Assembly (NCBI GenBank): GCA_029260795.1
Contig: JAJDCO010000144.1
Coordinates: 1 to 48,583, forward strand
Source of the DNA: Planctomycetota bacterium
GTDB lineage: Bacteria; Planctomycetota; OFTM77
Direction: 5' to 3'
Length of the DNA stretch: 48,583 nt
The notes beneath the pieces are model-generated. The model ran no database searches. It had not been told where the DNA came from and saw only the letters and a list, made by a program, of their open reading frames with translations. The stretch's first letter is position 1; every line of letters begins with the position of its first letter. Made by a program: the position numbers and the translations under genes. This document shows, piece after piece, positions 16,370-24,939 of the stretch.

Positions 16370-18127
16370 GTGCTGACGACCCGTTTGGTGTGGCAGCTGT
16401 ATGCCGGATATGTGGCATTGATCGTGCTCGCCGCCGCCGCAGTGGGCCTCGCGACCACGCGGGGAGCGCGGTCGCCAACGCCCGTCGCGTTCGGACAGGC
16501 GTTGGCGAGCGAAGGAAGGCTGGTGCGGAGTCTCCTCCAGGCGAGCGGAGTCGCCCGCGGGGCGGAATCCCTCCACGTTCTCCTGCCGAGCTGGCAACCG
16601 CCTGTCGGGACCACGGTCACCCTCTTCACCGAGGAGGGACGCGTCGTCGTCGCCCATCCGAAGCTCGCGGCTCCCCTGACGACTCGAGAGCGCGTCGCGG
16701 CTCGCAGCGGGCGCATTCTGGAGGAGAGCAGCCCGAGCGGGCGGGTGCTCGGGGTCGTCTACGAGGTCTCGGGACCGGAGGGGGAGATCGCCCTGCTTCG
16801 GCTCACGCGGCCGGCGCCGGATGACCGGTCCGGAGGCGGTATTCAGGCGGAGTTGATCGCGGCGATCGCGGTCGCGATCGTGGCAGCACTCGGCTTGGGG
16901 TTCTTCTTCGCGCGGCGTATCACCGAGCCACTTCACCAGATGACGGTCGCAGCGGCGGCCATCGCAGGGGGGGACTACCAACGCCGGGTGCGGCTCGATC
17001 GCGCCGACGAGATTGGTCAGCTGTCGAAAGCCTTCGACGGCATGGCCGCACAGCTCGAGGAGCGTGTGGCGACGATTACCCGAGACCGCAACAAGCTGCT
17101 CGCCATCTTCGGTGGCATGATCGAAGGCGTGGTCGCCGTCGATCGCCAGGAGCGGGTGGTTCACATGAACGCGGTGGCAGGGCGTCAGATCGGAGCGCAG
17201 CCGAAAGCGAGCGAAGGGCGCTTCATCTGGGAGATGACACGAGTGCGCGCCGTTCCCGAAGTTCTCGGCCGGACGCTGAAGACGGCCCAGGGTTGTCGTC
17301 AGGAGGCGCACGTCGTCGGAGATCGAGGCGACCGGATTCTCGAGCTGAATGCCGCTCCCCTCCAGGACGGCTTAGAGCAGCTCGTGGGCGCGGTCGTCGT
17401 GCTGCACGATCTCACTGAGCTGCGACGGCTCGAGTCGGTTCGGCGCGACTTCGTCGCCAACGTGTCGCACGAGCTCAAGACGCCCGTGACGGCGATTCGC
17501 GGAATGGCCGAGACGCTGGTCGATGATCCCGACATGGACGAAGAGACGCGGCTGCGCTTTCTGGGTCGCGTCAAGGACCAGGCCCTGCGGCTGACGACAC
17601 TCGTCACGGACTTGTTGACCCTGGCGCGGCTCGAGTCGGCGAGCGGCTCCGACGAGGCCCGTCGCCTCGACCTGCGGTCGCCCGTTCAGGCGGCGGAGCG
17701 AGCCGTGGTTTCCACGGGCTTGCGTCCGGGCGTCGAGGTTTCGGTCGAGCTTCCGGACCAGGAGGTGCCGGTCGAGGGCGACAGCGAAGCGCTTCAGGAG
17801 GCGACCAGCAATCTCTTGGACAACGCGCTGAAGTATACGCCCGACGGCGGCCGGATCTGGATTCGCCTGTGGGTCGAAGGCCACGAGGCGATTCTCGAGG
17901 TCGAAGATACCGGCATCGGCATTCCACCGCTGGAGCAGAAGCGGATCTTCGAGCGCTTCTATCGGGTCGATCGGGCTCGCTCGCGAGAGCTGGGCGGAAC
18001 CGGCCTCGGGCTCTCGATCGTCAAGCACGTCTGCCTGGTCCATCGGGGAGACGTGATGGTCGAGAGCCAACCGGGCATCGGCAGCACTTTTCGGGTCCGC
18101 CTGCCGGTGATCGGAGACAGTGTCTGA
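16370..18127 (+). CDS. phoR: Phosphate regulon sensor histidine kinase
   Basis: 585 residues from GTG 16370, 3 bp after phoB. TM1 is at about 6-29, a periplasmic region at about 30-160, and TM2 at about 163-183. HAMP is at 184-240 and PAS at about 245-345 (GMIEGVVAVD). The HisKA domain has the phospho-acceptor H367 in 'FVANVSHELKTPVTAI'. The ATPase domain has N box 'NLLDNALKYT', G1 'VEDTGIGIPP', F box 'IFERFYRVD' and G2 'GGTGLGLSIVKH'. Unlike E. coli PhoR it has a sizeable periplasmic part, as in PhoR of Gram-positives. It is expected to phosphorylate PhoB and to be held off by PhoU under phosphate excess. Confidence 0.9.
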   Translation: MLTTRLVWQLYAGYVALIVLAAAAVGLATTRGARSPTPVAFGQALASEGRLVRSLLQASGVARGAESLHVLLPSWQPPVGTTVTLFTEEGRVVVAHPKLAAPLTTRERVAARSGRILEESSPSGRVLGVVYEVSGPEGEIALLRLTRPAPDDRSGGGIQAELIAAIAVAIVAALGLGFFFARRITEPLHQMTVAAAAIAGGDYQRRVRLDRADEIGQLSKAFDGMAAQLEERVATITRDRNKLLAIFGGMIEGVVAVDRQERVVHMNAVAGRQIGAQPKASEGRFIWEMTRVRAVPEVLGRTLKTAQGCRQEAHVVGDRGDRILELNAAPLQDGLEQLVGAVVVLHDLTELRRLESVRRDFVANVSHELKTPVTAIRGMAETLVDDPDMDEETRLRFLGRVKDQALRLTTLVTDLLTLARLESASGSDEARRLDLRSPVQAAERAVVSTGLRPGVEVSVELPDQEVPVEGDSEALQEATSNLLDNALKYTPDGGRIWIRLWVEGHEAILEVEDTGIGIPPLEQKRIFERFYRVDRARSRELGGTGLGLSIVKHVCLVHRGDVMVESQPGIGSTFRVRLPVIGDSV

Positions 18128-18238
18128 CCATCAGGATTGCAGGAAGCGGCGCGTTTCATTTGAATGAAGGATCGCTCATCAGTCTGGCGGCTCTCTTCGG
18201 TCCGCGCTGATGGCGCTCACGGGAAGTAAAGGCGAGTG

Positions 18239-18901
18239 ATGGGCAAGCATCTGGAACGCGACCTCGAGGTCCTCAAGCGAGAGATCCTGACGATGGGCTC
18301 GCTCGTCGAGGAGGCGGCCTTCAAGTCGACTGCTTCGCTGATTGATCGACGCCCGGACCTGATTGAGGAGGTGCTCGAAGGGGACGATCGAATCGATCAG
18401 AAGGAGTTGGAGATCGAGGAGGAGTGCCTGAAGATTCTCGCCCTGCACCAGCCGGTCGCCAGCGATCTCCGCTTCGTCGTCTCGGTCATGAAGGTCAACA
18501 ACGACCTCGAGCGCATGGGAGATCTGGCGGTGAACATCGCCGAGCGCGCGGCCCATCTCTCACGCACCGAGCCCATTGGTGTCCCGCTCGACTTTCGGCG
18601 AATGGTCGAGCTGGTCCGGAACATGGTTCGGTCGAGCCTGGATGCGCTCGTCAATAAGGACACGGCACTGGCACGGCGCGTTTGCGATCTCGATGACGGT
18701 GTCGACGACATCAACCGACAGATGTTCCAGATCCTGCAGCGCACGATGCAGGAGGACGCCTCCTCGATCGAGCGCGCCGTCGATACGCTGTCGATCTCAC
18801 GTCACCTCGAGCGCATCGCCGATCTCGCGACGAACATCGCCGAAGACGTGGTCTTCCTGGTCGATGGTGACGTCATCCGGCATCAGCACGACGATCAATG
18901 A
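18239..18901 (+). CDS. phoU: Phosphate signalling protein PhoU
   Basis: 220 residues. ATG 18239 is chosen over GTG 18236 just before it. Two PhoU repeats are visible: 'VVSVMKVNNDLERMGDLAVNIAE' in the first and 'TLSISRHLERIADLATNIAEDV' in the second, carrying the E/D-rich metal-cluster motifs ExxxDxxxNIAE. Length matches the family (about 220-240). The known role is to link Pst transporter state to PhoR, but no pst gene accompanies it here. It lies 111 bp after phoR, so it is probably in the same unit. The last 29 bp overlap the 3' end of lysA on the other strand. Confidence 0.93.
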   Translation: MGKHLERDLEVLKREILTMGSLVEEAAFKSTASLIDRRPDLIEEVLEGDDRIDQKELEIEEECLKILALHQPVASDLRFVVSVMKVNNDLERMGDLAVNIAERAAHLSRTEPIGVPLDFRRMVELVRNMVRSSLDALVNKDTALARRVCDLDDGVDDINRQMFQILQRTMQEDASSIERAVDTLSISRHLERIADLATNIAEDVVFLVDGDVIRHQHDDQ

Positions 18902-20159
18902 GCGGCGTCCCTTCGTCGGCGAGCACCTCGCCGAGCCCCTGTCGTCGACGGATGCAGCGCGCCCGGCCATCCTCGATCCAGACCTCCGCCGGCCGTGGGT
19001 GCGAGTTGTAGTTCGAGCTCATCGAGAAGCCGTAGGCGCCGACTCCTTCGAGCACCAAGAGCTCGCCGACGCATGCCTCGGGGAGCGATATCGGCTCGAC
19101 CACGCCCTGAGCGTCTTGGGTGAAGACGTCACCGGACTCGCACAGAGGACCGGCGATGACGACCGGCTCGACCGTGCGGGAAGGCTCGGTCTCGCGAGCC
19201 CCCAGGCGCACGGGATGCCGCGCTCCGTACATCGCAGGCCGCATCAAGGTGTGGAAGCCCGCGTCCACCAGGTAGAAGAGCTGTCGGCCCGTTCGTTTGA
19301 TCGCGCGGATCTCGGTGATGAGTGTGCCGCTTTCGGCCACGAGCCGGCGGCCCGGCTCGACCTCGAGATGGAGCGGGCTGCCGAGAGCTTGGGCGAGGCG
19401 GTCGCGCGCGGCGAGGCAGTGCTCGGCGTAGGCCGCGACGTCGAGCTCGTCGTCCTCGGGAAACAGCGCGACCGGGAGACCGCCGCCAACGCTGATGGTG
19501 CGGAGTGGCGCGTCGATTGATCGACCGATCCGCTCCAGGGCGTCGCCGACTCGACCGAGCTGGGCGAGATCGGTGCCGGAGCCGATGTGCAGGTGCAATC
19601 CCGTCACCTCGAGACCGACTGCCCGCGCCCGCCTCACGCAAGCAGGCGCTTCCTCGTGCCAGATGCCGTGCTTCGACCACTCGCCGCCGGTATTGGTCTT
19701 GCGACTGTGCCCGTGCCCGAATCCCGGGTTGATGCGAAGCGTGATCTCCCCCTGCGAGCGGAATGCGCCGAGCTGCTCGATCATGTCGGCCGAGCCGCAG
19801 TTGACGTGAACGCCGCTTTCGACGACGCGCGCGAGTGCCCGGTGCTCGAAGAGGTCGGCCGTGAAGACGACGGGTGGGGGAGTGCCTCTGGCGCTGAAGC
19901 CGACCGCGAGCGCATGCAGCAGCTCCCCCTCGCTGACCGCATCGACGAGCACGCCCCGGTCCCGCAGCCACGTGAGCAAGACACCATTCGAGTTCGCCTT
20001 CTGAGCATACCGAATCGTGTCGAAGGCCTTCAGCTCGGCCAGCCGCCGCTCGATCGTCTCGGGGGAGTAGACATACAGAGGAGTCCCGAAGCTGTGGGCC
20101 AGCTCCGTCACCGGGAGACCGGCGATGGTCGGGCGATAGTGGCTCGAGGAAGCGGGCAT
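18873..20159 (-). CDS. lysA: Diaminopimelate decarboxylase
   Basis: 428 residues, close to the usual 415-430. The pyridoxal-phosphate lysine is K54 in 'IRYAQKANSN'. Other family marks are 'HLHIGSGTD', the glycine loop 'SVGGGLP', 'EVEPGRRLVAESG', the active-site Cys in 'GPLCESGDVF', and 'GAYGFSMSSNYNSHPRPAE'. It catalyses the last step of lysine biosynthesis, meso-diaminopimelate to lysine plus CO2, in the cytoplasm. The ATG at 20159 has CGGAG upstream. No other lysine gene is next to it. It converges on phoU and overlaps it by 29 bp. Confidence 0.94.
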   Translation of the reverse strand: MPASSSHYRPTIAGLPVTELAHSFGTPLYVYSPETIERRLAELKAFDTIRYAQKANSNGVLLTWLRDRGVLVDAVSEGELLHALAVGFSARGTPPPVVFTADLFEHRALARVVESGVHVNCGSADMIEQLGAFRSQGEITLRINPGFGHGHSRKTNTGGEWSKHGIWHEEAPACVRRARAVGLEVTGLHLHIGSGTDLAQLGRVGDALERIGRSIDAPLRTISVGGGLPVALFPEDDELDVAAYAEHCLAARDRLAQALGSPLHLEVEPGRRLVAESGTLITEIRAIKRTGRQLFYLVDAGFHTLMRPAMYGARHPVRLGARETEPSRTVEPVVIAGPLCESGDVFTQDAQGVVEPISLPEACVGELLVLEGVGAYGFSMSSNYNSHPRPAEVWIEDGRARCIRRRQGLGEVLADEGTPLIDRRADAG

Positions 20160-20378
20160 CTGGGCTCCGGGCGAATCGAGGAAGCCGATCGACGCGTCTC
20201 AACCGTCCTTCTACCTCAGTCGGTGATCGAGATCGAGACGTGTTCCGGTCGGGGTCGAGGGCGGAGCGTGCCGCGATGGGAGCGCGGTTCCGTGGTCACC
20301 GTTGACGCCGGACCCGACTTCGGAAAGGCTGTTCGATCGACGCACCCGTACGAAGGACCTTCGAGAGCCGAGGAACGG

Positions 20379-21062
20379 ATGGAAGAGAACGAGATCGGAC
20401 TCCTGCCCGCCGTCGAGGTCGTGACCGCTGAGCCCGTGACGGCCTCTGTCATCTGGCTCCACGGTCTCGGTGCCGACGGACACGACTTCGAACCGCTGGT
20501 GCCATGTCTCGGTTTGGAGCCGAGAGGAGTGCGCTTCGTCTTTCCTCACGCACCCAGCATTCCAGTTTCGATCAACGCCGGCTCGGTCATGCCCGCCTGG
20601 TATGACATCCACGACGGGGACCTGAGCCGCCGGCACGACGAGGCTGGCATCCGGCAGTCCCACCTCCGCATCGAGGCTCTGCTGGCGCGTGAGGTCGCTC
20701 GTGGAATCCCCGCACACCGCATCGTCCTGGCCGGCTTCTCGCAAGGGGGAGCGATGGCTCTCTTCACGGGCCTTCGACATGCCGAGCGCTTGGCCGGGAT
20801 CCTGGCCCTGTCCTGCTACCTCGTCCTCGAGGAGACTCTCGCCGAGGAGTGCAGTCCGGCGAACCAAGACGTGCCGATCTTTCAAGCGCACGGGCTTGCG
20901 GATCCGATGGTCGCGATCGCGCGCGGCCTCGCGGCGCGGGCGGACCTGACCGCCCGGGGCTACTCCGTCGAGTGGCACGAGTATCCGATGCAGCACGAGG
21001 TCTGTCCGGAGCAGATCGCCCAGGTGAGCGTCTGGTTGCGTCGGGTGCTGGATGTCGACTGA
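20379..21062 (+). CDS. Carboxylesterase/acyl-protein-thioesterase family hydrolase
   Basis: 227 residues from ATG 20379 with GAGGAA just upstream; the frame is open much further back but that part is antisense to lysA. It is an alpha/beta hydrolase with oxyanion-region 'IWLHGLGADGHDF', nucleophile S121 in 'LAGFSQGGAMAL', acid D175 in 'AHGLADPMV' and H206 in 'YPMQHEVCPEQI'. The layout and length match the phospholipase/carboxylesterase family (YpfH, EstB, APT1). There is no signal peptide, so it acts in the cytoplasm. Substrate unknown. It is divergent from lysA across 219 bp. Confidence 0.9.
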   Translation: MEENEIGLLPAVEVVTAEPVTASVIWLHGLGADGHDFEPLVPCLGLEPRGVRFVFPHAPSIPVSINAGSVMPAWYDIHDGDLSRRHDEAGIRQSHLRIEALLAREVARGIPAHRIVLAGFSQGGAMALFTGLRHAERLAGILALSCYLVLEETLAEECSPANQDVPIFQAHGLADPMVAIARGLAARADLTARGYSVEWHEYPMQHEVCPEQIAQVSVWLRRVLDVD

Positions 21063-21146
21063 CGGGTGCCCTCGGCGCTCGCCACCCGCATCGAACGCGG
21101 CACAGATGTGACGATACGTTTACGCCGGACTCTCGGAGGACTGCGC

Positions 21147-21152
21147 TAGACT
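21147..21152 (+). promoter_or_regulatory. -10-like hexamer before the DUF4139 gene
   Basis: TAGACT, 70 bp before the ATG at 21222. No -35 at the right spacing; a TTTACG lies 22 bp upstream, too far for the usual spacer. Included because the same hexamer precedes two other genes. Confidence 0.3.
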
Positions 21153-21221
21153 CGTCTCTCGTCGCCGCCTCGGTGTCACGGGTTGCGGTGGTTCCAGTTC
21201 CGTGTTTTCGGGAGATCGACC

Positions 21222-22802
21222 ATGCTCGCTGCGATTCCTTGGCTCGGTGGCTTCCTCGCCTGCGCTCTCTCGATCGGCGTCGAAGAGACCCCCATTGAGG
21301 CACCGATCGTTCGCGTCGCGCTGTTCAAGAACGGGCTGGCCGTCATCGATCGTCGAGTGACGGTGCCCGGACCGGGACGCTACCGCCTCGACTCGGTTCC
21401 GACACCCGCCCACGGGACGTTCTGGGTCGAGAGCGACGCTCGGGTGTTGTCGCGAGTCGAATCGCGGGACGTCGAGGTACCGATCGAAGAGGCCGATTCC
21501 TTCTATCAGGAGATCGTTGGACGGAGAGCGGTGATCTTCTTCCGTGACGGTCGGCTGCCGCCGGCCGAGGGCCTGGTACAGCGCTGGATTCCGTTCAACA
21601 ACCAAAACGCGCTGACGTTCTCACCGGGCCAGGCGGGTCATCTCGTGCTCGAGACGGAGACGGGTCGGACGTACGTCGACACCTCGTCGATCGTCTCCAT
21701 TCGGAGTGATGGGCATCCCTCGGCGGTGGCCGCTCGGCGGCCCGTCTTGCTTTTCGACGTCGAAGGCACCGGCGAAGGAGGCTCGACGCTCCGGATCCAG
21801 TACCTGGCGAATGGGCTCTCCTGGGCACCGAGCTATCGCATCGACACAAGTGATCCGAAGCGCCTGCACCTCGAGCAGAGCGCCGTCCTGCTCAATGAGC
21901 TGGAGGATCTCGATCAGGTCGAGGTCGAGCTCATCTCAGGGTTCCCAAACCTCGAGTTCGCCCGCATCACCTCTCCGCTGGCGGCGCAGTCGACCTGGAC
22001 CGATTTCTTTCAGCAGCTCCAAGCCGGTGGAGCGGCCAACTCGCAGTCGATCTTCGGCAATCGGATGATGACGCAGCAGGCGATCACCTCGAACTTCGCT
22101 CCCGCGATGTTGGGACCCGTCTCGATGGGCCCGTTGGATCCCGAGCGAGAAGGCGTCGACATGCATTACCAACCGATCGGCCGGGTGGACCTCGCGAAGG
22201 GCGCCTCATTGAACCTGAGCGTTGCCACCGGTGGTGCCGACTACGAGCGCATCGTGTCCTGGACCGTTCCGGACGTGCGGGACTCTCAGGGCCGTCGCCG
22301 TCGCGGCAGCGACTCGGATGACGATGGCTCGCCTTGGGACGCCCTGCGATTCCGGAACCCACTCAAGATCCCGATGACGACGGCACCGGCGTTGGTCGTC
22401 GCATCCGGCCAGCTGCTCGGGCAGAGCGCGAGCCTCTGGGTGAACCCGGGCGGGGAGACGACGCTCCGGGTGACCAAGGCGTTGAGCGTGCAGACGCGCA
22501 GCATCGAGCTCGAGCGTGAAGGCTCCCGTGAGATCGTGTATGTCGGAGCCGACGACTTCTGGCGCACCGAGGTCGATGGAGAGCTGGTCGTACGCAACTA
22601 CCGGACGGAGCCGGTCACGCTCGAGATTCGGCGCCGGTTCTCCGGTGAGCTGATCCAGTCGAGCGAGACCGCGGAGACTCGTCTGCTGGAAGAGGGCGTT
22701 GCGACGGTCAATCGTCGCTCCGAGCTCGTTTGGCGGACCACGCTCGAAGCGGGTGAAGAGCACACTTGGACCTACCGATATCGTGTGCTCGTGAACAAGT
22801 GA
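21222..22802 (+). CDS. Exported DUF4139 domain protein
   Basis: 526 residues from ATG 21222 (GGGAG upstream), with a hydrophobic signal-like N-terminus (MLAAIPWLGGFLACALSIGV). The middle contains 'LRIQYLANGLSWAPSYRID', the hallmark of DUF4139 proteins, followed by beta-rich sequence to the end (TWTYRYRVLVNK). The N-terminal part (ALFKNGLAVIDRRVTVPG) resembles the beta-sandwich that precedes DUF4139 in MuiA-like proteins. A Gln/Ser-rich stretch at about residues 265-320 looks disordered. Function unknown; the family is often exported or envelope-linked. A bidirectional hairpin separates it from htpX. Confidence 0.8.
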   Translation: MLAAIPWLGGFLACALSIGVEETPIEAPIVRVALFKNGLAVIDRRVTVPGPGRYRLDSVPTPAHGTFWVESDARVLSRVESRDVEVPIEEADSFYQEIVGRRAVIFFRDGRLPPAEGLVQRWIPFNNQNALTFSPGQAGHLVLETETGRTYVDTSSIVSIRSDGHPSAVAARRPVLLFDVEGTGEGGSTLRIQYLANGLSWAPSYRIDTSDPKRLHLEQSAVLLNELEDLDQVEVELISGFPNLEFARITSPLAAQSTWTDFFQQLQAGGAANSQSIFGNRMMTQQAITSNFAPAMLGPVSMGPLDPEREGVDMHYQPIGRVDLAKGASLNLSVATGGADYERIVSWTVPDVRDSQGRRRRGSDSDDDGSPWDALRFRNPLKIPMTTAPALVVASGQLLGQSASLWVNPGGETTLRVTKALSVQTRSIELEREGSREIVYVGADDFWRTEVDGELVVRNYRTEPVTLEIRRRFSGELIQSSETAETRLLEEGVATVNRRSELVWRTTLEAGEEHTWTYRYRVLVNK

Positions 22803-22808
22803 GTCGAG

Positions 22809-22848
22809 AGGCCAGGCTCCGCTCGCCAAGACGCAGCGGAGCCGGCCT
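22809..22848. terminator. Bidirectional terminator between DUF4139 gene and htpX-like gene
   Basis: AGGCC-A-GGCTCCGCT (22809-22823) pairs with AGCGGAGCC-GGCCT (22835-22848), a 14-bp stem with one bulged A and an 11-nt loop. It fills the whole 46-bp space between two convergent stops. Confidence 0.8.
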
Positions 22849-23838
22849 TCAATACCAGAGTCCCGATACGTGCCAGCGCGGCCCTCGCGACACGACGGCC
22901 AGACGTTGCGGCACGCGGACCGGGCCCGGAAGACGTTCGAACTCCTTGGCGCGTGGAACGGCTTCGCGGCTGAGCAGACGTCGAATCCTGTCCGCGGTCG
23001 GAGGATGGGTTCGCAGCAGGGAGGGCTCGGGGACGCGCCGGCCGAGTCCGACGAGGTCTTCCCAGAGCCGCCCCTCGTAGCGCTCCAACCGTTCGAGGGC
23101 GAGGGCGAGGCCAACCGGATCGGTGGTGATCTCCACGGCGAGATCGTCGGCCGCATACTCGCGGGTCCGCGCGAGGCCGAGCTGAAGGAGGCTGGTCAGC
23201 GTGGGAGCGATCGCCAGGAGCAGGAAGCCGAACCACCAGACTCCCACCTTGCCCACCACGGCGAGCGGCAGCGTCACGAGGACGAAGACGATTCCAACGA
23301 ACGAGATCCAGCGCGTGAAGCGCGTGATCCAATCGGCGACACCCAGGATGTAGGTGTCCCTTTGGATCAAGTGAGACACCTCGTGGGCGAGGACTCCGGC
23401 CAGCTCGCGCAGTGACAGCTGGCGCAGCAGGCCATCCGTGACGGCGATGACCGCGTCCCTAGTGGATCCGATCGTGAAGGCGTTCAGCGCGGAGCTGGGA
23501 AGGTAGTAGAGCTCGGGCACCTGGGACAGGCCCGAACGGAGGCAGATCCTACGCAGCAGCTCGTAGGCGGAGGGGAGCTCATTCACATGCACCGGAACCG
23601 CCCGATACAGTCGGAGCAAGATTCGGGGCGAGATGCGAGGCATGAGTAAGAACAGCGCGGACGAGACCACACCGAAGGCCAAGGCGCCCCAGAAGCCGAG
23701 TACCAAGCCACCACACACGACGTACAGAAGGACCATGCCGCCGAGGAGGAGGCCCGTCTGTCCAATGTTGGGATTCCAGGACCATTTCCAGGACCACCGG
23801 CTGCTGAGCTTCTTCAGCAGCTCCGCCGGTCTCGACAT
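22849..23838 (-). CDS. htpX: HtpX-like M48 membrane zinc metalloprotease
   Basis: 329 residues. Two hydrophobic segments lie near residues 28-66 and two more at about 175-215. The zinc site is H152-E153-V-S-H156 in 'GVLAHEVSHLIQRDTY', and the third ligand is E227 in 'TREYAADDLA'. 'SSALNAFTIGSTRDAVIAVT' is also typical of HtpX. The active site faces the cytoplasm and degrades damaged membrane proteins. The N-terminus is Trp/Lys-rich (SSRWSWKWSWNPN), longer than in E. coli HtpX. It is the last gene of the minus-strand group that starts with the ECF sigma factor, but 199 bp separate it from the TPR gene, so it may have its own promoter. The symbol reflects family, not proven orthology. Confidence 0.85.
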   Translation of the reverse strand: MSRPAELLKKLSSRWSWKWSWNPNIGQTGLLLGGMVLLYVVCGGLVLGFWGALAFGVVSSALFLLMPRISPRILLRLYRAVPVHVNELPSAYELLRRICLRSGLSQVPELYYLPSSALNAFTIGSTRDAVIAVTDGLLRQLSLRELAGVLAHEVSHLIQRDTYILGVADWITRFTRWISFVGIVFVLVTLPLAVVGKVGVWWFGFLLLAIAPTLTSLLQLGLARTREYAADDLAVEITTDPVGLALALERLERYEGRLWEDLVGLGRRVPEPSLLRTHPPTADRIRRLLSREAVPRAKEFERLPGPVRVPQRLAVVSRGPRWHVSGLWY

Positions 23839-24037
23839 GCAACTCTCCGCCGCGTTCGTCCAGGCTCGTTCTCTAGGAGTAGACAGAGTAGGGCGGCGGC
23901 CGGTCGGTCGTCAACGTCACAGGAAAAGCAATGCCGGTGTCGGGCACGGCCTGCTCTCGACCACGAGCTGCACGAGCTGCTCCCTCGCCCCAGCGGCGAG
24001 AGAGTGCTCGTTGGGCTGCGATTCGGTGCTCGACGAC

Positions 24038-24868
24038 TCAGAAGTCTTCTTGGAGGAACACCTGGAGCAGCTGCTGCAGCCGCTGATTGTCCGAGTGCTC
24101 CTTCGCGATGAGCTTCGTGAGCTCTTTCGCGCCCTTCGAGTCCCCGAGGGCCTGTCGGTTGATGGCGAGCCAAACCATCGCATCGCCGTAGTGCGGGTCA
24201 CTCTTGTGGGCTGCCTCGAAGAGGGGAAGAGACGTCTTGGGGCCTCCGCCGTACTCCTCGGGCTTGAAGTACTCGAAGACGCCGGCGTGGGCGAGGATGA
24301 TCGGGTTGTCGGGCTCGAGATCGCGCGCCGTGGCCAGGTGCTCTTGGGCTTCCATGGCCAGCATCATGGTCTCTTGCATGTCAGTCATGTCGATGCGCTG
24401 CGCCAGGGTCATCGCGAGCGCGGCGTGCGCTTCGGCATTCTTCGGATCGGCCGCCACGGCCTTCTCCAAGGCCTTGCCGGCCTCGACCAGCAGCTTCTTG
24501 CCCTGCTCGGGATTCACTTGCTCGAAGCGCGACGCGAGCTGCCAATGGGCGAGGCCCAAGAAGTGCTCGCGCCAGCTCGTCGACTTCTCAGCCGTGAGCT
24601 CGGAGAGCTTCTTCCCGACCTTCTCGAGGTCTTCATTGGTGCCTCGATCCGCCGCGGTCTCCAGCTCCTTCGCCAGTGCGGTGAGCGGGGCATCGGCCTT
24701 CAAGGCCTTCTGCCCGGACAGCGTCTGAAGTCGAACCGTGACTTTCTTTGCGTCAGCCTTCACGAGCGCCGGCTTCTCGGCCTTCGGTTCGTCCTGTCCG
24801 AATGCCTCGCCGGTTCCGAGGAACGCGGCGAGAGAGATCAGGATAGTCAGTGATCGCAGCATGAACAT
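24038..24868 (-). CDS. Exported TPR-type protein of unknown function
   Basis: 276 residues, start ATG 24868 with AAGGAG 6 bases upstream. The signal peptide is MFMLRSLTILISLAAFLGTG, with cleavage near AFGQ. Lys/Ala-rich helices follow, then TPR-like repeats: 'ALEKAVAADPKNAEAHAALA', 'HLATARDLEPDNPIILAHAG' and 'LFEAAHKSDPHYGDAMVWLA'. A 'PEEYGGG' linker like this recurs in bacterial TPR proteins that count or scaffold. No enzyme motif. It lies 71 bp downstream of the FecR-like gene on the same strand and may be co-transcribed, although a short hairpin (24905-24919) lies between. Confidence 0.8.
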   Translation of the reverse strand: MFMLRSLTILISLAAFLGTGEAFGQDEPKAEKPALVKADAKKVTVRLQTLSGQKALKADAPLTALAKELETAADRGTNEDLEKVGKKLSELTAEKSTSWREHFLGLAHWQLASRFEQVNPEQGKKLLVEAGKALEKAVAADPKNAEAHAALAMTLAQRIDMTDMQETMMLAMEAQEHLATARDLEPDNPIILAHAGVFEYFKPEEYGGGPKTSLPLFEAAHKSDPHYGDAMVWLAINRQALGDSKGAKELTKLIAKEHSDNQRLQQLLQVFLQEDF

Positions 24869-24939
24869 CGGGAACTCCTTATTGAGCTCGTGGAAGACCG
24901 GAGGCCGAGCCGGGCTCGGTGATCCGGCGAAAGTCGGGG

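Noticed and set aside
15575..17311. 578-residue minus ORF antisense to phoB/phoR
   Set aside because: It runs opposite two certain genes and shows no protein family features; typical shadow ORF in GC-rich DNA.
19587..20378. Upstream extension of the esterase ORF
   Set aside because: It is antisense to lysA; the ATG at 20379 has a ribosome binding site and begins just before the hydrolase fold.
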